From positions 239,381 through 303,380 of the forward strand of contig JBGAOY010000005.1 in NCBI GenBank assembly GCA_044221555.1: 64,000 nucleotides of DNA, written 5' to 3'. This DNA comes from JAEUJM01 sp044221555 (lineage in GTDB: Bacteria; Actinomycetota; Acidimicrobiia; Acidimicrobiales; DATDAH01). Positions 1-11,843 of this stretch are shown here, one piece after another. A program made the translations under genes and the position numbers. Below the pieces are notes generated by a model. That model worked only from the letters and a program-made list of their open reading frames with translations, was not told the DNA's origin and ran no database searches. Position 1 is the first letter of the stretch; each line of letters begins with the position of its first letter.

Positions 1-1223
1 GGCGCACCGACGCTGGTGCCGAACCGCGGCAGCGAGCGGGCCACCGAGACTCCCGTCCCCACGAGGAACAGCAGCACCAGCACCCCGATGCCGGTGGCGA
101 GCACCGCGACGTTCACCTCGGTGCCCGGGTGGGGCTCGGCGATCCGGGCCGGGCCGATCGGGAACCGATCCGAGGCGACGACAGCGACCACCACGGCCAC
201 GATCGACGCCCCCCCGAGCACCACGGACACTCGCAGCAGCGCCACCAGCAGCAACTGGCCGCGGGTGAAGCCCACCGCCCACAGCCGCCGGCGATCGGAC
301 TCGTCGAGCAGGAGGTGACGGGAGAGGAGTTGGCCGAGCACCAGGAACCCGACCACCGCGAGCATGACCCCGAACAGCAGCAGGGCCTGCGCCTGGGGTC
401 GGATCGAGCGGTTGACCTTGGCCTGGCGGGCGCCCGCGTCGATGAACGGCACGTACTGCACGGGGATCCCCATGTCATGGAGCACCCCGGCGATCTCGGC
501 CCGAAAGCGCTCGACCCCGGCGGCACCGTGGCGCAGGCGGGTGTGCAGATAGCTGTAGTCGAACGCCTCCTCGGGGTGGGCGGCCAGGTAGGCCGGGGTC
601 AGCACCAGGGCGGCGGCGCCGTCGAACGGCGCGATGGGCACGACCTCGTTCGGGAGCACGCCGATGCCCGTGACCGTGAAGCTCCGCTCGGTGCCCACGC
701 TCCGGTCGGCGACGCCGCCGGAGGAGTACTCGTCCGCCGTCATCGTGCGCAGCGCGAGTTGGTCGCCGACCTCGAGGTGGAGCGCGTCGGCCGCCGCCCG
801 GTTCGCCAGCACCTCATCGACTCGGGCAGGATCGGGGAGCCGCCCGGCATCCAGCTTGGGCCGATCCATCCCGTAGACCCACCGGTCGTCGAGGCCGGCC
901 TCGAAGTCGCGGAACCGGATCTCGGCGTGGTCGGGCACGGCCAGGATCGGCGCCGTCACCGACATCTCCTCCACCTCGGGCAGTGCCCGGAACGCGTCGA
1001 GGACCTGCTGGAACTGCGGGTTCGAGGGACCGAACTCGGTGATGACCGCGTCCTCGGCATTGGCTTCGGCGAGGTAGCGGTCATAGGCCGTCTCGGTGCG
1101 ACGGGCCCCCGCGACCGTTGCCAGCACGACGCCGGCCATCAGGCCGATCAAGAGCGCGAAGCCGAGGGTCTGGCGCCACTTCGCCAACAACTCCTCACCC
1201 AGACGCGCTCGAACCGCCCCCAC
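1..1223 (-). CDS. FtsX/MacB-type ABC transporter permease, partial
   Basis: The frame is open from a GTG at 1223 to the left window edge, so only about the first 407 residues are present. An N-terminal membrane helix is followed by a long external domain of roughly 230 residues. Three further hydrophobic segments follow (around ALLLFGVMLAVVGFLVLG, VVLGGASIVAVVVAVVAS and VLATGIGVLVLLFLVG). This helix-large loop-three helices layout is that of FtsX/MacB permeases, which couple an ABC ATPase to lipid or peptide export or to cell-wall hydrolase control. The ATPase partner and any second FtsX repeat would lie outside the window. The start is uncertain because no convincing ribosome site precedes it. 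It is divergent from the FAD oxidoreductase gene. Confidence 0.75.
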   Translation of the reverse strand, partial: MGAVRARLGEELLAKWRQTLGFALLIGLMAGVVLATVAGARRTETAYDRYLAEANAEDAVITEFGPSNPQFQQVLDAFRALPEVEEMSVTAPILAVPDHAEIRFRDFEAGLDDRWVYGMDRPKLDAGRLPDPARVDEVLANRAAADALHLEVGDQLALRTMTADEYSSGGVADRSVGTERSFTVTGIGVLPNEVVPIAPFDGAAALVLTPAYLAAHPEEAFDYSYLHTRLRHGAAGVERFRAEIAGVLHDMGIPVQYVPFIDAGARQAKVNRSIRPQAQALLLFGVMLAVVGFLVLGQLLSRHLLLDESDRRRLWAVGFTRGQLLLVALLRVSVVLGGASIVAVVVAVVASDRFPIGPARIAEPHPGTEVNVAVLATGIGVLVLLFLVGTGVSVARSLPRFGTSVGA

Positions 1224-1357
1224 GGCGCCATCTTGAACGATGATCGGCCGCGCGAACAGGGCACCACCCGGTGGCAGTCGGGTGGTGCTACCCCCACCCG
1301 GCGGGCGTGCCGGCCATGCGACCAGCCGCCGCAGCCCAGGCAAGTACCGTCGCAGCC

Positions 1358-2635
<1,278 letters not shown>

Positions 2636-2674
2636 CGCCACGGATCGTGAACATCGGCACACCAGTAGCTCACT

Positions 2675-2704
2675 TTGAGTGGTTGGTCAAGCGCGCGCTG
2701 TAGT
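2675..2704 (+). promoter_or_regulatory. possible sigma70-type promoter of the secreted Thr/Pro-rich protein
   Basis: TTGAGT (2675-2680) and TGTAGT (2699-2704) are separated by 18 bases in a locally AT-richer stretch, about 30 bases upstream of the GTG start at 2735. Matches are partial, so this is a candidate only. Confidence 0.3.
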
Positions 2705-2734
2705 TTTCCTCGGAACTGGGGTAAGGTGCGCGCT

Positions 2735-3700
2735 GTGAGAGGTTTCCCCACCACTGGGAGCACCGAGCGGGCGGCGCCACGTCACCCGAGTCGCCTGGGC
2801 GCGTTGGTGGGGGCGGCAGTGCTGGTGGCGGTCACCACCAGCACGGCGGTCGCCGTCGCCGACGACCGGCCCATCGATCCGGTGGTGGCGACCACGGTGA
2901 CGCTCGGCCCGCCCACCACCGGGTCGCCCACCACCGGGTCGCCGACCACCGTGCCGCCCACCACCATCGCGACGACAACCACCGCCACCACACCCCCGTC
3001 CACGACACCCCCGTCCACGACACCCACCACCGAACCGCCCTCGACCACCACCACCGAGGATCCGCGGGTCCAACCGCTGCCCACCACCACGGTGGCGCGC
3101 GGGTTCGACCACGACGACTGCGACCACGACGACGGTGGCCACGGCCACGGCGAGCACGCCGCGTCGACCACGTGCGACACCGAGCCCATCCCGATCGAGC
3201 CCACCCCGCCGACCACCGCCCCCAGCACCTCCATCCCCAGCACCACCATCCCCAGCACCACCGTGACCGTCGACACCCCCGACACCACCTCGACCACCCG
3301 ACCGACCGCAGGGGTCGCCGCCGGCGGCGACTCGGTCGGGCCGCCCTCGTCGGATGCCGCCGACGCCGCCGCCGACGGTGCCGGCTCGGGCGGCTCGGCA
3401 CCGGTGACCTCATCGGGCGCCGCCACCGGATCGGGCGCGACCGTGACCGGTGCCACCGGCACGGCCACCGGCACCGTCCCGGCCGACCCTGGCCCCGGTG
3501 ACGAGATCGCCGGCGCGCTGTTCGGTGACGCCGGGCTCACCTTCGGCACGGGACCCGTGGTGGAGGGCCAACTCAGCGCGGCGGCCCCCTTGGCCGATCG
3601 GTGGTGGGCGGCACTCCCCCTCGGGCTCGCCGTCGGGCTCCTGCTCGTCGGCCTGGCCGTGGTCGCCGTCCGACTCACCCGCCGACCCGCACACCAGTAG
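2735..3700 (+). CDS. secreted Thr/Pro-rich wall protein with His/Asp-rich patch and C-terminal anchor
   Basis: About 321 residues. A signal-peptide-like helix (around LGALVGAAVLVAVTTSTAVAVA) is followed by long Thr/Pro/Ser low-complexity stretches with repeated TTGSP and STTPP units. At about residues 125-140 lies a patch rich in His and Asp between two Cys, which could bind divalent metal. The C-terminus has a hydrophobic helix and an RLTRRP basic tail, so the protein is probably anchored in the membrane and spans the wall. There is no LPxTG. GTG 2735 is preferred because GTAAGG lies 8 bases upstream; GTG 2726 is in frame. Function unknown. Confidence 0.7.
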   Translation: MRGFPTTGSTERAAPRHPSRLGALVGAAVLVAVTTSTAVAVADDRPIDPVVATTVTLGPPTTGSPTTGSPTTVPPTTIATTTTATTPPSTTPPSTTPTTEPPSTTTTEDPRVQPLPTTTVARGFDHDDCDHDDGGHGHGEHAASTTCDTEPIPIEPTPPTTAPSTSIPSTTIPSTTVTVDTPDTTSTTRPTAGVAAGGDSVGPPSSDAADAAADGAGSGGSAPVTSSGAATGSGATVTGATGTATGTVPADPGPGDEIAGALFGDAGLTFGTGPVVEGQLSAAAPLADRWWAALPLGLAVGLLLVGLAVVAVRLTRRPAHQ

Positions 3701-3727
3701 CCCACGGCGGGGCATCGAGGCCCGAGC

Positions 3728-3765
3728 GCGGCGTGTGTGTGGGTGGGTGTGGGTATGTGGGTCAG
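3728..3765. repeat. GT-rich low-complexity tract
   Basis: An alternating G/T run (gtgtgtgtgggtgggtgtgg and on) lies between two convergent genes. No hairpin is evident; it is simply a low-complexity intergenic patch. Confidence 0.5.
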
Positions 3766-5735
3766 CCGCCGCCGACCGCGGACCGCTCGGCGTCGACCAC
3801 GATGCGCCCACGCCCAGTGGCCTTGGCCTCGTACATGGCGGCGTCGGCCCGACCGAGCAGCGACCGGGTGCCCTCGTCGGGGCCCGAGCTGAGCGCCACC
3901 CCGATGCTGGTGCCCACCAGGATCTCGGCGCCTTCGACCGCCGCGGGCTGGGCCACCTCGTCGCGGATGCGCTCGGCCACCACGAGGGCGTCGGCCGCCG
4001 AGGGCAGGTCCTCGCAGATCACCACGAACTCGTCGCCGCCGTAGCGCCCCACGGTGTCGGCTGCTCGTGCGGCGCGCTGGACACGGTCCGCCACCTGGCG
4101 CAGCAGCTCGTCGCCCGCGGCGTGCCCCCAGGTGTCGTTGACCAGCTTGAACTCGTCGATGTCGAGGAAGATGGCCGCGGCACGCGACCCGTCACGCCGC
4201 CCACGGTCCAGGGCGTGGTCGAGGCGGTCGTCCACGATCACCCGGTTGGGCAGGAGCGTCAGCGGGTCGTGCGTGGCCTGGTGAGCCAGCCGGTCCTCGA
4301 CCGCCTTCTGGGCGGTCACGTCGTGGGCGTTGATCACCAGGCCGGCCACCGCCGGGTCGTCGAAGAGGTTCGTCACCATGACCTCGAACCACCGGAAGCG
4401 GCCGTCGCGCCCCAGCACCCGGGCCTCGACCGGCGTGTCGAGGGTCCGGGCGGCGAGCGCCTGCTCCATGCGATCGGCGTCGTCCGGATGGATCATGGCC
4501 AGGAGGGTGGCACCCTCGGCCTCCTGGGGCGACCAGCCGAGCAGCGGGGTCACCGACGGGCTGATGTAGGAGATGGTGCGCTCGTCGTCGGTGACCACGA
4601 TGAGATCCGGCAGGTTGTGCACCAGCGCCTGGAACCGGGCCTCGGTGCGCCGGATCTCGGCGGTGAGCGACGCGGCCTGGGCCAGCGCCCCGGCCCGTGT
4701 GTTGCCGAGGCTCCAGACGAGCGCACTGAGCAGCACCGACAGGGCCGTGCCCGCGGCCAGGATCCACAGCGGTTCGCGCAGCGCGACGTCGCCGAGGCCG
4801 TTCACGTCGACCACCGTCAGCAGCCAGCGCTGGCCCAGTTGGTCGATGGTGGTGGTGTCGATCGTGTCCCCGTCGTCACTGGCCAACGACGGCGCCCGTC
4901 CCTCGTCGTCCATCAATGACGACGCCACCAGTGCACCAGCCACGTCGGAGGGGGCGTCGGGGTCGGCCAGTTCCTCCAACTGGGCCTGCAGGTCACTGCC
5001 CCCCGCGGCCACGGCCTGCTCGACCAGGTCCTGGGCCGAGACCATCACCACGATCCAGGCCTGGAGGTCCTGTACCCGTGCCGCGCTCGTGGTGGGCACG
5101 ACGTCGCCGTAGACCGGCACGACCACCCCGATCCCGCTGTGTCGCAGCGATGGATAGGTCTCGAGGGCCTGGGTGGGCAGCGACTCGAAGCGGTCGCTGA
5201 TGATGGCCCGGCCCTCGACGCGGGACGCGTCGAGGGCGGCCTCGGCCGAGGGGATCGACGCCAGGTCGAGGCCGTCGAGCACGTCCACCGCGGTGGAGGG
5301 CGCCTCGTAGGTGGCGACGAGGTGGTCGTCACCCGGTGCGAGGCTGTTGACGTTGAAGTCCGCCACGCCGGTCTCGCGCACGTGGTCCCGCAGCTCGAGC
5401 ACCTCGGCGCCGGACACCGGCTGCACGTAGGCCACGCTGGCCACCGCACCGGGGGGGAGGTCGGCCACGGCCTCGGCCGCGATCTCGCCGAAGGCCTCGT
5501 TGTCGAGTCCACCTCCGGCGGCCACCACCCCGGTGCGGGTGACCCGCCCGGCGCCGGCCAGCGCGTCGAGGCGTGCCTCCACCCGACGCTCGACCGAGCG
5601 CGACGCCACCGAGAACTCGTTGCGGGCGTGCTCCTGCAACACGCCGCGCCACACGGCAGCCGCGATCACGCTGGCGACCAGCCCACCGATCAGGACGACC
5701 AACGCCATCGCCAGGGGCGAGCGCTGGGGATTCAC
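3762..5735 (-). CDS. CHASE-PAS-GGDEF diguanylate cyclase
   Basis: 657 residues. Helix 1 (about 9-28) and helix 2 (about 320-342) bracket a CHASE-like external sensor domain. A PAS domain follows (around ALVHNLPDLIVVTDDERTIS). A C-terminal GGDEF domain carries YGGDEF at about 565-570 and LDIDEFKLVNDTWGHAAGDE for metal and nucleotide binding. RAAD sits five residues before GGDEF, the RxxD product-inhibition I-site, so it should be an active, feedback-inhibited cyclase making c-di-GMP from two GTP. The external ligand is unknown. It is a single gene with no obvious cognate effector alongside; another c-di-GMP protein lies at 9592-11247. Confidence 0.92.
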   Translation of the reverse strand: MNPQRSPLAMALVVLIGGLVASVIAAAVWRGVLQEHARNEFSVASRSVERRVEARLDALAGAGRVTRTGVVAAGGGLDNEAFGEIAAEAVADLPPGAVASVAYVQPVSGAEVLELRDHVRETGVADFNVNSLAPGDDHLVATYEAPSTAVDVLDGLDLASIPSAEAALDASRVEGRAIISDRFESLPTQALETYPSLRHSGIGVVVPVYGDVVPTTSAARVQDLQAWIVVMVSAQDLVEQAVAAGGSDLQAQLEELADPDAPSDVAGALVASSLMDDEGRAPSLASDDGDTIDTTTIDQLGQRWLLTVVDVNGLGDVALREPLWILAAGTALSVLLSALVWSLGNTRAGALAQAASLTAEIRRTEARFQALVHNLPDLIVVTDDERTISYISPSVTPLLGWSPQEAEGATLLAMIHPDDADRMEQALAARTLDTPVEARVLGRDGRFRWFEVMVTNLFDDPAVAGLVINAHDVTAQKAVEDRLAHQATHDPLTLLPNRVIVDDRLDHALDRGRRDGSRAAAIFLDIDEFKLVNDTWGHAAGDELLRQVADRVQRAARAADTVGRYGGDEFVVICEDLPSAADALVVAERIRDEVAQPAAVEGAEILVGTSIGVALSSGPDEGTRSLLGRADAAMYEAKATGRGRIVVDAERSAVGGG

Positions 5736-5811
5736 TGGGGACGACCCTAGCGCCGATGCGCGCCGTCGTCGCGTCGCGCGGCCACTTCGCCACGCAGAGC
5801 GGTCGGGGGCG

Positions 5812-7167
5812 CTACCGGGCCAGTTCGGCGCAGAACGCCCCGAACACCTCCACGTAGCGGTCGATGTCGTCCTCGGTGTGCTGGGCCGAGATGGTCCACT
5901 GCTCCTCGTCGCCCGGGGTCATGAAGATGCCCCGGTTGATCACCCATGCCCACGACGCCGCGAACAGCGTGGCGTTCGTCTCGAGGAAGTCGCGGAAGTT
6001 GCGCAGGGGCTCGGACCGGTAGCACACGCACCCCTTGCAGCCGAGGTCGACCACGTTGGCCGGGATGCCGTGCGTGGCGATGGCGTCGCGGCACCCGGCC
6101 GCCAGCCGGGCGCCCAGCTTGGCCATGTGCTCGTAGGCGTCCGGGGTGAGCACCTCGGTGAGCGCGGCCAGGCCGGCGGCGGCCACCAGCGGGTTGCCGT
6201 TGAAGGTGCCCTGCTGCGCGGCGCCGTGGGCGATGATGTCCATCACCTCGGCCCGCCCCCCGAAGGCCGCGGTCGGCGTGCCGCCACCGATGGCCTTGGC
6301 GAAGCAGGCCAGGTCGGGCTGTACGCCGAACAGCTCGGTCGCGCCGCCGGCGGCGATGGTGGCGCCGCACTTGACCTCGTCGAAGATGAGCACCACGCCG
6401 TGTTCGGTGCAGATGCGACGGACCTCGGCCAGGTAGCCCTCGTCGGGGAGCACGAGGCCGATGTTCATCATCACCGGCTCCATGATGAGGCAGGCGATCT
6501 CGCTGCCCCGCTCGCCCAGCATCCGATCGAGGGAGGCGGCGTCGTTGTACGGCACCACCAATGTGTCCTCGGCCATCTCGGCCGGGATGCCGAGCGACAT
6601 CGGCGTCGACAACGGGTTCTCGCGGTCACCCATCTCGTTGGTGTCGGGCACGACCGAGAACATCACGGTGTCGTGGTGCCCGTGGTACGAGCCCTCGATC
6701 TTCAGCACCTTGTCGCGACCCGTGAAGGCCCGGGCGATGCGGATCGCATCCATGGTGGCCTCGGTGCCCGAGTTGCAGAACCGCACCTGGTCGAGTCGGA
6801 AGCGGCGGCACAGCTCCTCCGCGAAGGCCACCGTCAGCTCGGTGGTGACGGCGAAGTGGGTGCCGCGACGGACCACCGCGTCGACCGCCTCGATGATCTT
6901 CGGGTGGGCGTGGCCCACGGCGTTGACCCCGAAGCCCGAGTGGTAGTCGACGTACTCGTGACCGTCCACGTCCCACACGTGACTGCCCTCGCCGCGCTCG
7001 AGGTAGATGGGCCACGGCTCGGCGGCCTGGAACGACGACGCCACCCCCAGGGGCATCGACCGGACCGCCCGCTCGTAGAGGGCCGCGGACTTCGGGGTGC
7101 GAGACCGCATCGCCGCGCCCTCCACCTCGATGATGGCCTGGGCCCGTTCCATCAACTGCTCACTCAT
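5812..7167 (-). CDS. class III PLP aminotransferase, glutamate-1-semialdehyde aminomutase-like
   Basis: About 451 residues. Class III aminotransferase hallmarks are the SGTEATMDAIRIAR phosphate-binding region, GSYHGHHD, LIFDEVKCG with the PLP-ring aspartate, and FAKAIGGGTPTAAFGG with the Schiff-base lysine. It resembles HemL-type enzymes throughout, but its context next to an aminobutyraldehyde dehydrogenase argues for a catabolic transaminase rather than tetrapyrrole synthesis. The substrate is not settled. ATG 7167 is chosen because GAGAAGGAC precedes it; the frame is open to 7200. It lies 43 bases downstream of the dehydrogenase gene and is probably co-transcribed with it. Confidence 0.88.
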   Translation of the reverse strand: MSEQLMERAQAIIEVEGAAMRSRTPKSAALYERAVRSMPLGVASSFQAAEPWPIYLERGEGSHVWDVDGHEYVDYHSGFGVNAVGHAHPKIIEAVDAVVRRGTHFAVTTELTVAFAEELCRRFRLDQVRFCNSGTEATMDAIRIARAFTGRDKVLKIEGSYHGHHDTVMFSVVPDTNEMGDRENPLSTPMSLGIPAEMAEDTLVVPYNDAASLDRMLGERGSEIACLIMEPVMMNIGLVLPDEGYLAEVRRICTEHGVVLIFDEVKCGATIAAGGATELFGVQPDLACFAKAIGGGTPTAAFGGRAEVMDIIAHGAAQQGTFNGNPLVAAAGLAALTEVLTPDAYEHMAKLGARLAAGCRDAIATHGIPANVVDLGCKGCVCYRSEPLRNFRDFLETNATLFAASWAWVINRGIFMTPGDEEQWTISAQHTEDDIDRYVEVFGAFCAELAR

Positions 7168-7210
7168 GTCCTTCTCCTGTGTCTCGACTCGGGGGGGCAC
7201 TGGGTGACGG

Positions 7211-8644
<1,434 letters not shown>

Positions 8645-8763
8645 GTCCCCTCCGAGTGCTGCGACTGATCCGCTATGACGAGTGATTCGCTTGTCGATCG
8701 CAGGTCTGACAACCGATTCGGTCGCCACTGTAGCCCGGTGCGACAGAGACGTGCCCGCCGGGA

Positions 8764-9525
8764 TCAGCTCCAGGGGGACGGTCGAGCCGGCTCACCGGCG
8801 ACACCCACCAGCGGCCGCCGGTTCCAGTCCACCAGCGACTGGCGGTAGATGCGGTGGACGACGCTGAGGAAGTAGATCGCCGCCGGCACCCCCAGGGCGT
8901 CCAGGGCCGCCATGTGCACGTCGCCGGCGTTCTCCAAGGAGAAGGTCAGGTGCATCAACGCGCAGGTGGGGAAGACCGCACCGAGCGCCAGGCCCGACAG
9001 CGACCAGAGCCCCAGCTCGCGATGGCGCCGCACCTGGGTGCGCAGCAGGAACCACCCCACCATCACGTAGCAGACGACGAGCGCCAGCGATGCGAACGAC
9101 AGGATGCTGACGGGGTGGTCGGCGACGCCCGGCCCTGCCGCACTCAGCGCGATCAGCGCGCCGGCGACACCCGCGAACAGCAGCGGGCAGGCCACCAACC
9201 AGCCGGGTGTGCCGGCGATGAAGCGCTCGCCCCTACCGCCGAAGAGCACCTCGATGCGCAACGACACCACGGTCCAGCCCGCAGGGAGGCCCACGAGGAC
9301 CGCCGCGGCCACGAGGGGACTGGCCGGGTACTCCCCGGTCAGCACGTGGTAGCCGTCGAACAGGTGGTGGGGGCCACAGGTGAACGCCATCAGCGCGAAC
9401 GCGGCCCCGAACTGCGAGAACCCCCTGGTGCGGGTGTCGCGTCGGAGCTCGTCCACGGTGAGCACACCGAGGCCCGTGTAGGCGACGCCCAGGGCCAGAC
9501 TGGCCACTCCGAGGGCCCAGGTCAT
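8764..9525 (-). CDS. seven-helix integral membrane protein of unknown function
   Basis: 253 residues, with about seven hydrophobic helices and little outside the membrane. Several His residues sit at helix ends (CGPHHLFDGYH, CALMHLTF, VVHRIY), a pattern seen in metal- or haem-binding membrane sensors, but I do not recognise the family. It follows the GGDEF-EAL gene on the same strand, 66 bases away across a short tandem repeat, and could be its sensory partner. That link is inference. Confidence 0.7.
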   Translation of the reverse strand: MTWALGVASLALGVAYTGLGVLTVDELRRDTRTRGFSQFGAAFALMAFTCGPHHLFDGYHVLTGEYPASPLVAAAVLVGLPAGWTVVSLRIEVLFGGRGERFIAGTPGWLVACPLLFAGVAGALIALSAAGPGVADHPVSILSFASLALVVCYVMVGWFLLRTQVRRHRELGLWSLSGLALGAVFPTCALMHLTFSLENAGDVHMAALDALGVPAAIYFLSVVHRIYRQSLVDWNRRPLVGVAGEPARPSPWS

Positions 9526-9540
9526 CCCGAGGCCCCCAGC

Positions 9541-9593
9541 ATCCCGTGGGTCGCCGTCATCCCGTGGGTCGCCGTCATCCCGTGGCCCCCGTC
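9541..9593. repeat. 18-bp tandem repeat, about 2.9 copies
   Basis: Copies of ATCCCGTGGGTCGCCGTC at 9541-9558 and 9559-9576 are followed by a shortened copy reaching the stop codon of the GGDEF-EAL gene. It fills most of the gap between two minus-strand genes. Confidence 0.85.
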
Positions 9594-11247
9594 ATCTCGA
9601 GGTCCCGGGCGCCCCGAGCTGGTACATGAACTCGTCGATGAAGCGGAGCCGGGCCCGCGCCGGCGGGTCGTCGACCCGAACGGAGTGCCGCCCGCCGGGG
9701 CCCAGGCCGTTGTGCTGGGTCCCGCCGCGGAGCCCGGCGAGGGCCCGAAGGCCGGCGGGCGGGGACGCGACCAGCCCGGCGAGCTCCTCGGGGGCCAGGC
9801 AAGGCGACAGCGCCGGCCCCGCGGCCACGAGGCACCCCAGCTCGACGAGGGCGGCGGCCTGACGGTGGTGCTCGATGCCCTCCGCGATGACGTGGAGCCC
9901 CATGGCGTGGGCCAGGCTCATGATGGACGAGATGACGGCGAGGTCGGCCGACTCGCCGCCGAGCCCCGAGACGAATCCCCGGTCGATCTTGAGCACCTCG
10001 AAGGGCAGGTCGCGGAGGCGCGCCAGGGAGGAGTACCCGGTGCCGAAGTCGTCGATGCTGAGGTAGACGCCGAGTCCCTGGAGGCGGTCGAGCGTCTGCC
10101 GTGCCGCATCACCACCAGCCCGGAGGGTGTCCTCGGCGAGCTCGAGGCACAGGCGCCGGGGCTCGAGCCCGTTCCGTCGGAGACAGTCCCGCACCTCGTC
10201 GGCGAAGGTGGCCTCGATCAGCTGATGGGCCGACACGTGGACGGTCACCGACCGCGGCGCAGCGCGCAGCGTGGACCGCCAGCCGGCGAGGCACCGGCAG
10301 GCGTCCTCGAGGGCGCGCCGGCCGAGCTCGGTGATCAGGCCGGTCTCCTCGGCCACCGGCAGGAACTCGTCGCGTTCGATGACGGTCCCGTCGGGCGCCT
10401 CCCAGTGCAGCAACGCCTCGGCGCCGACGACCCGACCGGTGAGGAGCTCGACCTGGGGCTGGTAGCGCACGCTGATGACGTCGGCGGCCAGCGCCTCGCG
10501 CAGCCGTGCTTCGAGCTCGAGGCGCCGAACCGCCTGGCGGTGCGTGGCCTCCGTGAACACTGCATGGCGGCCCCGTCCGAGATCCTTGGCCAGGTAGAGC
10601 GCCGTGTCGGCGTCGCGGAACAGGCGGCCAGGGTCGTGGTCGCGCAGGCCCGACCCGGCGATGCCGATGCTCACCGACACCACGAGCCGGCGCGTCCCGA
10701 GCGTGATGGGCTCGCGCAGCTCGGCGGCGATGCGATCCGCCACCGTCTCCGCGTGGGCCACGTCGGTGTCCTCGCAGATCACCAGGAACTCGTCACCCCC
10801 GAGCCGCCCCAGCGTGTCGGCCTCGCGACAGCACGAACGCAGGCGGTCGGCCACCGCTCGCAGCAGCTCGTCACCGGCGGCGTGGCCCAACGAGTCGTTG
10901 ACCACCTTGAAGTGGTCGATGTCGATGAACAGGAGCACGCACTCGCTGACCGACCGACGCGACCGCTCGAGGGCGTGCTCGAGCCGGTCGAACAGCAGCG
11001 AGCGATTGGCGAGCCCGGTGAGCTCGTCGTGCGATGCCCGCCGGGCGAGGTCGGCCACCCGCTCGCGAAGATCCTCGTTGCTGAGCCGGACGTCGTCGTC
11101 GGTCGCGTCGCCAGTCGTCACCGTCGGGGCGCGCGTGGACGTCGCCGTTCCTCCGCCTGGGACTGGTTCCAGGATCTCGGGCACTGCATCACACCCTCGG
11201 TGGCGGGCTACCCGCTGAGCGTGCGCATGTGCTCGGATCGTTGTCAA
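9592..11247 (-). CDS. GGDEF-EAL protein with degenerate EAL site
   Basis: 551 residues without membrane helices. The GGDEF domain (about 68-235) is intact: GGDEF at 150-154, READ I-site five residues upstream, and DIDHFKVVNDSLGHAAGDE. The EAL domain (about 240-500) keeps EAL (277-279), DDFGTGYSSL (399-), LKID and AEGIE. Two normally conserved positions have changed. The metal-binding Asn of the N-L-S segment is His337 (VHVSAHQL), and the Gln of Q-G-Y is Ala476 (AAGP). The protein is therefore probably a cyclase whose EAL half is a c-di-GMP or GTP sensor rather than a phosphodiesterase. ATG 11247 is the furthest start; the first 50 residues are low-conservation and the true start may be later. 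Confidence 0.88.
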   Translation of the reverse strand: MTTIRAHAHAQRVARHRGCDAVPEILEPVPGGGTATSTRAPTVTTGDATDDDVRLSNEDLRERVADLARRASHDELTGLANRSLLFDRLEHALERSRRSVSECVLLFIDIDHFKVVNDSLGHAAGDELLRAVADRLRSCCREADTLGRLGGDEFLVICEDTDVAHAETVADRIAAELREPITLGTRRLVVSVSIGIAGSGLRDHDPGRLFRDADTALYLAKDLGRGRHAVFTEATHRQAVRRLELEARLREALAADVISVRYQPQVELLTGRVVGAEALLHWEAPDGTVIERDEFLPVAEETGLITELGRRALEDACRCLAGWRSTLRAAPRSVTVHVSAHQLIEATFADEVRDCLRRNGLEPRRLCLELAEDTLRAGGDAARQTLDRLQGLGVYLSIDDFGTGYSSLARLRDLPFEVLKIDRGFVSGLGGESADLAVISSIMSLAHAMGLHVIAEGIEHHRQAAALVELGCLVAAGPALSPCLAPEELAGLVASPPAGLRALAGLRGGTQHNGLGPGGRHSVRVDDPPARARLRFIDEFMYQLGAPGTSR

Positions 11248-11259
11248 TGAGACATCTCA
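11248..11259. promoter_or_regulatory. short inverted repeat upstream of the GGDEF-EAL gene
   Basis: TGAGA-CA-TCTCA forms a perfect 5-bp inverted repeat just upstream of the GGDEF-EAL start and in the region shared with the divergent Lrp gene. It could be an operator, but it is short and chance occurrence is possible. Confidence 0.2.
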
Positions 11260-11370
11260 CCCAATGTCGTCGTGAACTCACTTTGCGTGGCGCTCATGAC
11301 CACCGCGCCCACATCTGACGGCGTTCTGCCATCCTGGCTCGACAGTGGCTGCGCCAAGGAACCGGTGAAC

Positions 11371-11832
11371 ATGACGAGCGAACCCATCGCGTTGGACGAC
11401 ATCGACAAGGCGATCATCACCGAGTTGCAGATCGACGGCCGCCTGCCGTACGCCCGCCTCGGGCCGGCGGTGGGCCTGTCGCAGGCCGCGGCCCGCCAGC
11501 GAGTGCAGCGTCTCATCGAGCGGGGGGTGATGCAGGTGGTGGCGGTGACCGACCCGCTGGCCCTGGGGTTCAACCTCGAGGCGATGATCGGCATCCGGGC
11601 CGACGGCGACCTGCGGGCGCTCGCTCGTGCCCTCGCCGCCATCGACCAGATCGACTACGTGGTGGTCACCTCGGGCGGCTACGACGTGCTGGTCGAGACG
11701 GTGTGCGAGGGCACCGACGAGTTGCTGGCCCTGCTGAACGACGAGGTGCGCACCCTGCCCGGGGTGCGCTCCGCCGACGCCTTCCCCTACCTCCACCTCG
11801 AGAAGCAGACGTATGCCTGGGGCGTGCGCTGA
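11371..11832 (+). CDS. Lrp/AsnC family transcriptional regulator
   Basis: 153 residues. The N-terminal helix-turn-helix (IITELQIDGRLPYARLGPAVG, with SQAAARQRVQRLIERGVM as recognition region) is followed by an Lrp-type ligand-binding RAM domain of beta-alpha-beta-beta-alpha-beta pattern. The family forms octamers or dimers that sense amino acids or related amines. The nearby amine-catabolism genes (1358-8644) are plausible targets. ATG 11371 is chosen because AAGGA lies about 10 bases upstream and the HTH starts a few residues later; the frame is open to 11272. It is followed directly by a 90-bp tandem repeat. Confidence 0.9.
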   Translation: MTSEPIALDDIDKAIITELQIDGRLPYARLGPAVGLSQAAARQRVQRLIERGVMQVVAVTDPLALGFNLEAMIGIRADGDLRALARALAAIDQIDYVVVTSGGYDVLVETVCEGTDELLALLNDEVRTLPGVRSADAFPYLHLEKQTYAWGVR

Positions 11833-11843
11833 GCGGCGCAGAC

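Noticed and set aside
8854..11250. Very long plus-strand open frame of about 800 codons
   Set aside because: It is antisense to the seven-helix and GGDEF-EAL genes and has the composition of a shadow frame.
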